Assembly: GCA_018110855.1 (NCBI GenBank) | Contig: JAGBFZ010000005.1 | Span: forward strand, 1 to 5,315 | Length of the DNA: 5,315 nt | DNA from: Oscillospiraceae bacterium | GTDB taxonomy: Bacteria > Bacillota > Clostridia > Oscillospirales > Ruminococcaceae | Reading direction: 5' to 3' | In this document: positions 1 through 5,203 of the stretch, in pieces | Layout: the number at the start of each line of letters is the position of its first letter | Numbering within the stretch: the stretch's first letter is position 1 | The notes under the pieces: model-generated | The model's database searches: none | Told to the model about the DNA's origin: nothing | What the model saw: only the letters and a program-made list of their open reading frames with translations | Program-made: the position numbers and the translations under genes

Positions 1-41
1 TGGGGCTGGAACGGAAGCAATTTCTGACGGAGGTATGCATA

Positions 42-272
42 ATGCACAGATTATTTGAATATGCAGATAAGTATATAAAAGAATGTGATTGGAAAGATAT
101 TGCTCTTTTAAAGCTGTGTCTGTGCTCAATAGGTGTGATGATCGGAATAAATATTGCTCCGAAGTATAAGAAGCAGACTGCTGCTGTGGCTTCATGTGTG
201 TTCGGTTTTACTTATGTTCCGCTTATGACAAAATTTTTTAAGATCATTTTTGACGGAAGCAAAAAGGAATAA
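42..272 (+). CDS. Small two-helix membrane protein (family often labelled 'permease of phosphate ABC transporter')
   Basis: This 76-aa protein has an amphipathic, charged N-terminus (about residues 1-21, with a DWKDIALLK stretch). A hydrophobic segment follows at about 22-39, then a basic KYKKQ turn, and a second hydrophobic segment at about 46-70 ending in a lysine-rich tail. The start is set by GGAGG at 29-33, 8 nt before the ATG; the frame is open to the left edge but has no better start there. From memory, proteins of this size with DWKDIALLK and YVPLMTKFF-like stretches are common in Lachnospiraceae and Ruminococcaceae, where they carry the name 'permease of phosphate ABC transporter'. 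Nothing here supports phosphate transport: there is no PstA/PstC permease fold and no pst gene nearby. A terminator follows 22 nt after the stop, so it is the last gene of its transcript. It is probably a real membrane protein of unknown role. Confidence 0.8.
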   Translation: MHRLFEYADKYIKECDWKDIALLKLCLCSIGVMIGINIAPKYKKQTAAVASCVFGFTYVPLMTKFFKIIFDGSKKE

Positions 273-294
273 CCAAAATACATCTGATGAAAAA

Positions 295-327
295 CTGTCT
301 TTGATAACAATCAAAGGCAGCTTTTTT
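295..327 (+). terminator. Rho-independent terminator of the 76-aa gene
   Basis: A 10-bp stem (295-304 with 311-320, one G-U pair) encloses a 6-nt loop and is followed by six T at 322-327. It lies 22 nt after the stop codon and separates the small membrane protein gene from the regulator unit. A-rich sequence on its left side would give weaker termination in the opposite direction. Confidence 0.85.
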
Positions 328-368
328 ATGCCTATAATAATATAAATGTAAACTTTCTGTTATTTCTA

Positions 369-397
369 TTGAAAAGCGGAAAATTAAGTGATATACT
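369..397 (+). promoter_or_regulatory. Sigma-A type promoter of the TetR-methyltransferase unit
   Basis: TTGAAA (369-374) and TATACT (392-397) are separated by exactly 17 bp, each one base from consensus. The transcript would start near 404, giving a leader of about 25 nt with AGGAG at 418-422, 6 nt before the regulator's ATG. The -10 box lies inside the palindrome described separately, so a bound repressor would block polymerase directly. Confidence 0.75.
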
Positions 398-409
398 GTT
401 AGTATATTA
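389..409. promoter_or_regulatory. Probable TetR operator: perfect 7-3-7 palindrome over the -10 box
   Basis: ATATACT (391-397) and AGTATAT (401-407) are exact inverted repeats around GTT; one further matching pair (389/409) flanks a mismatch. It covers the -10 box and the predicted transcription start and lies 20 bp before the start codon of a TetR-family regulator. TetR-family dimers typically bind such short dyads in their own promoters. A further AGTATA at 421-426, overlapping the ribosome binding site, repeats the right half-site exactly 20 bp (two helical turns) downstream. That repressor and site belong together is inferred from position. Confidence 0.65.
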
Positions 410-428
410 AGTAGAATAGGAGTATACC

Positions 429-1064
429 ATGGGCAGAGAAAATAAAAATGCCGCTGTTGCGGCGGTGCATAAGGAGAAAATTCTCAAAAGCGCAGAAAGG
501 CTTTTTTCCGAAAAGGGCTTTGAAGCCGCTACCATAGAGGAAATCTCCCGTGCTTCGGAATACAGCAGACGTACCATCTACGCATATTTTCAGAGCAAGG
601 AGGACATCAGGCGGGGAATAGTCATATGGGGGCTTTCCGAGCTTAAAGGGGACATTGAAGCAGCATTATCCCGTGAGAAAAGCTATGACGCACAGTGCAG
701 GGATATCTTTTTTGCAATGGGCAGCTTTTTTGAAAAATATCCCATGGCAGCCATGGACATTGACAGCTTCAAGCCTCAGGAAACCGACCTTTCCTCCCTG
801 TCTCCTTCGGTCAAGGAGATATTTGCGCTGGGAACGGAAATAAACGATCTGATGAGCAGCTTTATTCGCAGGGGAATGGAAAACGGATATGTTCGCAAGG
901 GCATTGACCCTGTGCTGACAGCTTATATTCTCTGGTCGGAAGCATCGGGCTTTTTCGGGCTTTTGCAAAGCAAGGGAAGGCTTATGGAGACGCAGTTTTC
1001 CATGACCCGTGAGGAGCTTTGCGAATATGGCTTTAAACAGATCTATAATTCGATACTTTTATAA
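429..1064 (+). CDS. TetR/AcrR-family transcriptional regulator
   Basis: This 211-aa protein has the usual length and plan of a TetR-family repressor. Residues about 16-60 form the N-terminal DNA-binding domain: a first helix with ILKSAERLFSEKGFEAATI, then the helix-turn-helix with EEISRAS and the recognition helix region SRRTIYAYFQSKEDI, whose T-I-Y-x-Y-F-x-S/K-E/D pattern is the family signature. The rest (about 65-211) is helical and divergent, as expected for the ligand-binding and dimerisation domain, so the inducer cannot be read from sequence. The start is supported by AGGAG 6 nt upstream. The gene is first in a two-gene unit with a methyltransferase and probably represses its own promoter through the 389-409 dyad. 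Family assignment is firm. The ligand and any targets elsewhere are unknown. Confidence 0.93.
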   Translation: MGRENKNAAVAAVHKEKILKSAERLFSEKGFEAATIEEISRASEYSRRTIYAYFQSKEDIRRGIVIWGLSELKGDIEAALSREKSYDAQCRDIFFAMGSFFEKYPMAAMDIDSFKPQETDLSSLSPSVKEIFALGTEINDLMSSFIRRGMENGYVRKGIDPVLTAYILWSEASGFFGLLQSKGRLMETQFSMTREELCEYGFKQIYNSILL

Positions 1065-1077
1065 AGGGGGAGCTTTT

Positions 1078-1983
1078 ATGGAAAACAAAGCAAGCATGAC
1101 CGCCTTAATGTCGGCATTTGTAAGAGCATATCATTTCAAAACCTCTGATTTTCCCGTTTTTTCGGACAGTATTGCGGAAAAGCTGATATCTTCCGAGGAA
1201 TACAGTGCCATGGCCGGGAATATATTGGGAGGGATCGACTTTTTCGCTCCCGAAATGAAAGGAAAGCTGTCCTCCGAAGATATTTTGGAATATATCGTAA
1301 GCTCGGAGCTTGCCCCAACTCCGCTGTCAAGAGCGATATATTGCGAGGAATGTCTTGATATGGCGGTGAAAACAGGGACAAGGCAATATGTTATCCTGGG
1401 GGCAGGGTATGACACATTTGCTTTCAGAAACAGGGAGTTTATTTCAAATTATCCCGTTTTCGAGACGGATCACCCGCTGACGCAGGAGGACAAGCTCAAA
1501 AGGATAGATTGCGCAGGGCTTACCGTTCCCGAAAATCTGAAGCTTGTTCCCGTGGATTTTTCCACAGATGACCTCGGAGAGAAGCTTATAAGCGCAGGCT
1601 TTGACAGGACAAAGCCAACGTTGTTCTCATGGCTGGGTGTGAGCTATTATTTATCCGAAGAAGAGATTTGCAGGACCCTGAGCGCTCTTGCGGAGCTTTC
1701 CGCGGAGGGCAGCTCCGTTATTTTCGATTTCGGCGGCGAGGGGCTTTTTGACAGCTCTGACAGGCGTGAGAATAATATGCTCGCAATGGCAATGGCGGCG
1801 GGAGAACCGATGAAAAGCTGCTTTAGCAATGAAAAGCTCTCTCTCCTGCTGAATAAATACGGCTTCTATATCTATGAGCTGCTTGACCCGAAGGATATCG
1901 GGGAGCGGTATTTTATGAAACAGAAGCATATGACGCCATATACGCACATCAAGCTTGCAATGGCGGTTTTCAGAAATACATAA
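1078..1983 (+). CDS. Class I SAM-dependent methyltransferase, LCMT / TIGR00027 type
   Basis: This 301-aa enzyme is predicted to transfer a methyl group from S-adenosylmethionine to an unidentified acceptor. The SAM-binding motif is YVILGAGYDTFAFR (residues 104-117), close to the GAGxDTxxFR form of the leucine carboxyl methyltransferase-like family. The acidic motif FETDHPLTQEDK (129-139) follows the usual E-x-D-H-P-x-T-Q pattern of the same family. PVDF (158-161) and FSWLGVSYYLSEEEI (183-197) match its later strands, and VIFDFGG (214-220) lies near the end of the Rossmann core. The helical N-terminal 100 residues probably form the substrate lid. I chose the ATG at 1078 because AAGGGGG (1064-1070) sits 7 nt before it; the frame extends to a GTG at 1009, but that lies inside the upstream gene. 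It follows the TetR gene by 13 nt and should be co-transcribed and repressor-controlled. Known relatives act on carboxyl or hydroxyl groups of small molecules or proteins; the substrate here is unknown. Confidence 0.88.
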   Translation: MENKASMTALMSAFVRAYHFKTSDFPVFSDSIAEKLISSEEYSAMAGNILGGIDFFAPEMKGKLSSEDILEYIVSSELAPTPLSRAIYCEECLDMAVKTGTRQYVILGAGYDTFAFRNREFISNYPVFETDHPLTQEDKLKRIDCAGLTVPENLKLVPVDFSTDDLGEKLISAGFDRTKPTLFSWLGVSYYLSEEEICRTLSALAELSAEGSSVIFDFGGEGLFDSSDRRENNMLAMAMAAGEPMKSCFSNEKLSLLLNKYGFYIYELLDPKDIGERYFMKQKHMTPYTHIKLAMAVFRNT

Positions 1984-1989
1984 TATCAA

Positions 1990-2028
1990 AAAGCTCCGCA
2001 CCGACCTATTAAGTCGGTGCGGAGCTTT
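1990..2028. terminator. Bidirectional terminator between convergent genes
   Basis: A perfect 16-bp GC-rich stem (1990-2005 with 2013-2028) has a 7-nt loop. It starts 6 nt after the methyltransferase stop and lies 25 nt beyond the stop of the convergent binding-protein gene. Read on the - strand, the stem ends in a run of five T (complement of 1988-1992), a good terminator tail. On the + strand the tail is TTTGATTTT, somewhat weaker. It should end both transcripts. Confidence 0.9.
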
Positions 2029-2053
2029 GATTTTCATAAAAATCCGTATGCGA

Positions 2054-3448
2054 TTATTCAGCGTTGTTATAAACGTTTATTTCCTCGTCAACGATGGGGA
2101 AATATTCCTCACGAGCCTGTACCCAGCTCTCAAACTGCTCGTTAGCAATGCCCTCGTAAAGAACAGACATTACCTGATCTGCCATAAGAGTGCTGAGGCC
2201 GTAACCGTAATCGTATGCCTGAGTGAACTTCTCGGAATCATAGAAATCCATTGCAATATCGTACATTTCGGAGGTCCAGCCGGGGTTGTTTGCAAGATAC
2301 TTTTCCTTGGTAGCTTCAACGTACTTTTCATCATAGTTTACAGTTCTGTTGCAGTCAAACCATGCCTTTACGCAGTCGCCGTTTTCAGAGCCCTTTACCC
2401 ACATATATGCAAATACCTTGTTGGATACGAAATATTCATCGGAATCGGGATCCTTGGGGAAGGGTACGATCTGTATCTCATCATCGGGAACAGAAAGAGC
2501 CGCAGCATTATATGCCCATGTACCCATGGAGTAGAACAGCAGGCTGTCATCTACAAATGCAGATTCGCCGCCTATCCATCCGCGCTTGATAAGGTTATTC
2601 TTGAAGATATCCTCAAGTACGCCCTGAGCTCTTTCGATCTTGCCGCTTCTCAAATTATTGCCGAACTTTGAGCCGTCATATGTTACCATGGTTTCGCCTG
2701 CGGTATATACGAAGGCATTTGCCCACCAGCCGCCGATTCCGAATCTTTCGGTGCCGTCGCTGCTGCCGTTTTCAACAAAGGTCTTCATCATATCGGTGAA
2801 TGTGTTCCAGTCCCATTCGCCGTTCAGGTACAGCTCATAGGGATCGTCAAAGCCTTCGCTCTGAATGGTGGACTTATTATACATAAGAACCTGAGTATCG
2901 TTGAAGCTGTAGCCTAATGGAGCTATGTAATGCTCGCCCTTCCATATAAAGCCGTCAGCAGTGTCCTTAACGTCTGCCCACTTGGGATCCTCCCAGTTTA
3001 CAAGAGAGTCAATGGGCTGATACTGTCCCTTTGCGATATCGCAGGGGAAGGATCTCCACTCATAAGCAAAAATGTCGGGAGATGTGCCGCCCATGATATT
3101 TGTTGCAAGATCTTCAAAACGCTTGTCGCTGGTGGTGGGGATATATTCGATCTTTGCGCCGTAGGTGTCCTCAAAAAGGGCAAGCTCAGGGCTTCTTTCG
3201 GGGGAATCGTTGGTGGGTTTCAGGTCGTAGATACCCAGCCACTTGAGTGATTTTCCGTTGATGTCAACATCGAGAGTCTCGTCAAGAGCCTCCACCTCAA
3301 CATTATCGCCTGTCCATTCGGTTGCGGCGGTGGTGGTAACGTCCGCAGTGGTGGTCTCGGTCTCGCCGCCGGACGAGCCTCCGCAGGCGGTAAGTGAAAG
3401 TGTAAGGCTCAGAGCCATTGCTCCTGCAATTATCTTCTTGTAATTCAT
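2054..3448 (-). CDS. ABC transporter extracellular solute-binding lipoprotein (family 1, sugar type)
   Basis: This 464-aa protein is a membrane-anchored ligand receptor for an ABC importer. Residues 1-22 form a lipoprotein signal peptide: NYKK, a hydrophobic core, and lipobox LTAC with Cys22 as the lipidation site. A Gly/Ser/Thr-rich linker (about 23-44) follows, then the two-lobed binding domain from about 55. MGGTSPDIFAYEW (119-131) is the usual xGxxPDI element of family 1 binding proteins. Several Trp residues (131, 152, 157, 212, 214, 241, 242, 311) would suit sugar stacking, but the ligand cannot be named. Length is normal for the family. The ATG at 3448 is preferred because AAGGAGG (3457-3463) is 8 nt upstream and the signal peptide begins there; the frame reaches a TTG at 3505 that lacks support. 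It has its own promoter and terminator, and no permease or ATPase gene lies within the window. Its leader carries a cre-like operator. Confidence 0.92.
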   Translation of the reverse strand: MNYKKIIAGAMALSLTLSLTACGGSSGGETETTTADVTTTAATEWTGDNVEVEALDETLDVDINGKSLKWLGIYDLKPTNDSPERSPELALFEDTYGAKIEYIPTTSDKRFEDLATNIMGGTSPDIFAYEWRSFPCDIAKGQYQPIDSLVNWEDPKWADVKDTADGFIWKGEHYIAPLGYSFNDTQVLMYNKSTIQSEGFDDPYELYLNGEWDWNTFTDMMKTFVENGSSDGTERFGIGGWWANAFVYTAGETMVTYDGSKFGNNLRSGKIERAQGVLEDIFKNNLIKRGWIGGESAFVDDSLLFYSMGTWAYNAAALSVPDDEIQIVPFPKDPDSDEYFVSNKVFAYMWVKGSENGDCVKAWFDCNRTVNYDEKYVEATKEKYLANNPGWTSEMYDIAMDFYDSEKFTQAYDYGYGLSTLMADQVMSVLYEGIANEQFESWVQAREEYFPIVDEEINVYNNAE

Positions 3449-3477
3449 AAAGATTTCCTCCTTATTTTTCCGGCAAT

Positions 3478-3493
3478 ATGTAATCGTTTGCAT
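3478..3493 (-). promoter_or_regulatory. cre-like operator in the leader of the binding-protein gene
   Basis: Read on the - strand, ATGCAAACGATTACAT fits the published cre consensus WTGNNARCGNWWWCAW at all specified positions, with the central CG typical of LacI/GalR-family operators. It lies about 27-42 nt after the predicted transcription start and 29 nt before the start codon. A bound protein there would act as a roadblock or hinder initiation. The regulator could be CcpA with HPr-Ser-P, or a sugar-specific LacI-family repressor; sequence alone does not tell them apart. Confidence 0.65.
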
Positions 3494-3498
3494 ACAAT

Positions 3499-3514
3499 AC
3501 AGCAAACCTGCTGT
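3499..3514. repeat. Small inverted repeat in the binding-protein leader
   Basis: ACAGCA (3499-3504) and TGCTGT (3509-3514) are exact inverted repeats around 4 nt. It falls just after the predicted transcription start (about +6 to +21) and 5 bp from the cre-like site. It may be a second operator or a 5' hairpin protecting the mRNA; a 6-bp dyad could also be chance. Confidence 0.4.
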
Positions 3515-3526
3515 TTAATTATTATC

Positions 3527-3555
3527 ATAATAGCATAATACTCAAAACAAGTCAA
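3527..3555 (-). promoter_or_regulatory. Sigma-A type promoter of the solute-binding protein gene
   Basis: On the - strand, TTGACT (3555-3550) is followed after exactly 17 bp by TATTAT (3532-3527), each one base from consensus. The transcript would begin near 3520, leaving a leader of about 72 nt that contains the small dyad, the cre-like site and the ribosome binding site. Confidence 0.75.
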
Positions 3556-3621
3556 CAGCTTTTGCATATTTTCAGAGGGTTGCACAATTTTATTTTTGTA
3601 ATTTGGATATATGAGCGCATA

Positions 3622-3658
3622 AAAATATCCGCACGATTTTTTACCGTGCGGATATTTT
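3622..3658 (-). terminator. Rho-independent terminator of the 155-aa gene
   Basis: A perfect 14-bp stem (3622-3635 with 3645-3658) with a 9-nt loop ends, on the - strand, in a run of five T (complement of 3621-3625). It lies 30 nt after the stop of the 155-aa gene and insulates it from the binding-protein promoter downstream. The remaining bases between this stem and that promoter (3556-3621) hold nothing I recognise. Confidence 0.85.
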
Positions 3659-3688
3659 GAAATTATGGGAATGAAATACCGCAGGTAT

Positions 3689-4156
3689 TTACAGTCTCTT
3701 TAATTCATCCGAAAGGAAATCACCGTCATACTTCCTTTGATAATCCTTTATCATAGCCGCAGCAGCCTTTTTCGGTTTCTTAACGTCAGCCAGCAGCAGC
3801 GGTATATTGTGCACGGCATCGCAGAGCAGATAAAGCCTTTCCCTGTCGTTTCCCCATCGGAGCATTTCCCGAAGCACTGCGGATAAAATATCGTAATATG
3901 CCTTGTTTTTGATGATAATCACATTTGCAGTGTATCTATTTTCAACAAGCGCCCATGACAATTGCTCCTCCTCGGAAACAAAAGGCATAAGTATTTTTCT
4001 TATTGAATTTGCTTCACCTCCGCCCGTCTGCACGGAAGCTTCAAGGCATGAAACGATCTGACGGACAGCATTTTCGTATTGTGAGAATTTATCCGTATTC
4101 TGCCGAAGGAAAACCATCAGTGCATGGAGATCGTAAAGGTCGTAATTTATAAGCAT
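3689..4156 (-). CDS. Uncharacterised 155-aa soluble helical protein
   Basis: I do not recognise the family. The protein begins MLINYDLYDLHALMVFLRQN and looks mostly alpha-helical. It has heptad-like hydrophobic spacing at about 8-38 and 87-125, a Gly-rich break at 45-47, and a basic stretch VKKPKKAAAAMIKDYQRKY at 125-143. There is no signal peptide, membrane segment, metal-binding cluster or obvious catalytic motif; the two Cys (37, 112) are isolated. The ATG at 4156 is chosen because AGGGAGG (4165-4171) stands 8 nt upstream; a TTG at 4183 would add nine residues but has no ribosome binding site. A near-consensus promoter lies 68 nt upstream and a strong terminator follows, so it is a single-gene transcript. 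A cytoplasmic protein of unknown role is the most that can be said. Confidence 0.8.
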   Translation of the reverse strand: MLINYDLYDLHALMVFLRQNTDKFSQYENAVRQIVSCLEASVQTGGGEANSIRKILMPFVSEEEQLSWALVENRYTANVIIIKNKAYYDILSAVLREMLRWGNDRERLYLLCDAVHNIPLLLADVKKPKKAAAAMIKDYQRKYDGDFLSDELKRL

Positions 4157-4224
4157 AGGATCTTCCTCCCTGCCGCCTGACAAGAGAGTTTGACGGCGAA
4201 TAGGACGGTCAAGGGAATAATATC

Positions 4225-4253
4225 GTTATACAGGAACCTGCACTATTCGTCAA
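4225..4253 (-). promoter_or_regulatory. Sigma-A type promoter of the 155-aa gene
   Basis: On the - strand, TTGACG (4253-4248) and TATAAC (4230-4225) are separated by exactly 17 bp, each one base from consensus. Transcription would start near 4218, about 62 nt before the start codon. The spacer holds a small dyad, CAGG-AA-CCTG (4231-4240), which might be an operator but is short enough to be chance. Confidence 0.7.
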
Positions 4254-4421
4254 TATGTCTGTTATTGTGATAATGCTCGAAATACCGTTTTTTTGAAAGA
4301 TATCGTCAGCTGATTGGTCACGCAGAGCACTTCAGAAATACAGTGAGACGATACGGGAGTGCAGATGACAACATATTCCTCGCAGATAAGCCCGTCGCAG
4401 TTAAAATTGCGGCTGTTCGGC
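4254..4421. other. Intergenic stretch with no gene recognised
   Basis: These 168 bases lie between the stop of the 186-aa gene and the promoter of the 155-aa gene. Only short frames exist on either strand, none with a convincing start and ribosome binding site. The one structure seen is a hairpin at its right end, listed separately. No riboswitch or tRNA-like fold was recognised. Confidence 0.5.
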
Positions 4422-4425
4422 TTAT
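4386..4425 (-). terminator. Interrupted hairpin at the end of the 186-aa gene, possible weak terminator
   Basis: A 7-bp outer stem (4386-4392 with 4419-4425) and a 4-bp inner stem (4396-4399 with 4408-4411) form an interrupted hairpin that includes the stop codon of the 186-aa gene. It lacks a T run on the - strand, so it is a poor intrinsic terminator. It may instead protect the 3' end or pause transcription. Confidence 0.3.
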
Positions 4426-4982
4426 TTGCTGATTTTTTCGATAGCGCTCACAAGACGGTCGGTCTGAGCCTCGGTCTGAATACGAACATTAACATCATTA
4501 ACATTCTGATTAACAAGTTTGTTCAGCTCTGAAGCGATCTGCTCCGCCTTGCTCTTGTCGAAAATAATAAAGGGAATACCCTCAATATTGCTGTTTTTGT
4601 TTTGTCTGTAGCTTTCACCCACTGTTTCTCCCGAGGTGTTGCGTATTTTCAGATAAACGTGAAAAGCATTAAGAACCTCGGCAGCTCCGACAGCAGTAAA
4701 AATAATGCCCATAATAAAATCACCGAAAGAGCTTATATGACCGAGAACAGAAAGTCCCAGAAGAGCAATGATCACTCCGATAACCAGATTTTTGAAATCA
4801 AGATAAAAATCCGAACCCACGGAGGATATCTGATTTACAGGGATAGTATCCGTCTTGCAGCCAAGAGGAATGAAGGTAAGAATATTGTTGGGAACTTTGA
4901 GAGTTATCAGGTTATCGTCCTGCCTAATCTCACCCTTCATATAAAATGTGGGAATAGACGATGCAAATGTTATTGGTTCCAT
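4422..4982 (-). CDS. Uncharacterised membrane protein with two central transmembrane helices
   Basis: The 186-aa product has a polar, beta-rich N-terminal part (about 1-62) with alternating hydrophobic residues and an IPVNQISSV stretch (47-55). Two transmembrane helices follow at about 66-80 and 88-108, with a short loop between. The soluble C-terminal part has a beta segment at about 109-140 (YLKIRNTSGETVGES, then GIPFIIFDKSKAEQIASELNKLV) and a helical tail. A helix pair inserted between two beta-rich pieces, with an 'I-P-x-x-Q-I' element before it and a closing helix after it, resembles bacterial PH-like membrane proteins. That is my inference from layout, not a recognised family. Helix hairpin geometry puts both termini on the same side, probably cytoplasmic. 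The start is supported by AAGGGG (4991-4996) 8 nt upstream. A separate promoter feeds the next gene, so no operon partner is evident. Confidence 0.8.
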   Translation of the reverse strand: MEPITFASSIPTFYMKGEIRQDDNLITLKVPNNILTFIPLGCKTDTIPVNQISSVGSDFYLDFKNLVIGVIIALLGLSVLGHISSFGDFIMGIIFTAVGAAEVLNAFHVYLKIRNTSGETVGESYRQNKNSNIEGIPFIIFDKSKAEQIASELNKLVNQNVNDVNVRIQTEAQTDRLVSAIEKISK

Positions 4983-5040
4983 ATTTTTTACCCCTTTTCG
5001 TTATTTATATATGCAATTGTAGCAAATCCTCGCATCAATT

Positions 5041-5049
5041 TCTATAGCA
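5041..5049 (-). promoter_or_regulatory. Possible extended -10 promoter of the 186-aa gene
   Basis: On the - strand, TGCTATAGA gives a TGN extension followed by TATAGA as the -10 box. The hexamer 17 bp upstream (TTTATG) is a poor -35, which is usual for extended -10 promoters. Transcription would start near 5034, about 50 nt before the start codon. The region is AT-rich, so a chance match is possible. Confidence 0.45.
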
Positions 5050-5054
5050 AAACA

Positions 5055-5084
5055 TTAACATTTCATAAATATTTAACATTTTCA
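5055..5084 (-). repeat. Direct repeat upstream of the 186-aa gene
   Basis: On the - strand, TGAAAATGTTAA (5084-5073) and TGAAATGTTAA (5065-5055) are near-identical copies set 18 bp apart. They overlap and precede the weak -35 region of the possible promoter. Tandem sites there would fit a response-regulator-type activator, though AT-rich sequence makes chance a real alternative. Confidence 0.35.
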
Positions 5085-5203
5085 AGAAGCCATAACCGCT
5101 TGCTGCCTGAATAACAAAGAACAGCTTTATGCGATACGAAGCTATAACTATACACGCGTCTCATGCATATATCGTCTGTCAAGGTGATAATGCCCTTATT
5201 ACC

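Noticed and set aside
1..27. Frame 1 tail (WGWNGSNF then stop) that could be the end of an upstream gene.
   Set aside because: Eight codons are too few to support a coding call, and the other two + strand frames are also open at the edge.
333..338. Perfect TATAAT on the + strand after the first terminator.
   Set aside because: No -35 element lies 16-18 bp upstream, and the 369-397 promoter is much better placed for the regulator gene.
1955..2671. Long + strand open frame of 238 codons.
   Set aside because: It runs antisense to the binding-protein gene, spans the terminator and has no ribosome binding site; it is a shadow of that gene.
4262..4421. A - strand Cys-rich open frame ending at 4262 that could be a gene remnant.
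   Set aside because: It has no usable start codon with a ribosome binding site and no recognisable similarity; it is open by chance over a short stretch.
4365..4532. A + strand 55-codon frame starting MTTYSSQIS with GGGAG a few bases upstream.
   Set aside because: Most of it is antisense to the C-terminus of the 186-aa gene and no promoter is visible; the ribosome binding site is probably chance.
4602..5114. A + strand open frame of 170 codons.
   Set aside because: It is antisense to the membrane protein gene, lacks a ribosome binding site, and its product looks like a random reading.
5118..5140. AGCTT/AAGCT inverted repeat in the gap left of the partial gene, considered as a terminator.
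   Set aside because: The stem is only 5 bp with an 11-nt loop and lacks a clean T run.
5177..5182. Exact TTGACA on the - strand between the partial gene and the membrane protein gene.
   Set aside because: The nearest -10-like hexamer (TATAGT) is 24 bp away, too far for a sigma-A promoter.
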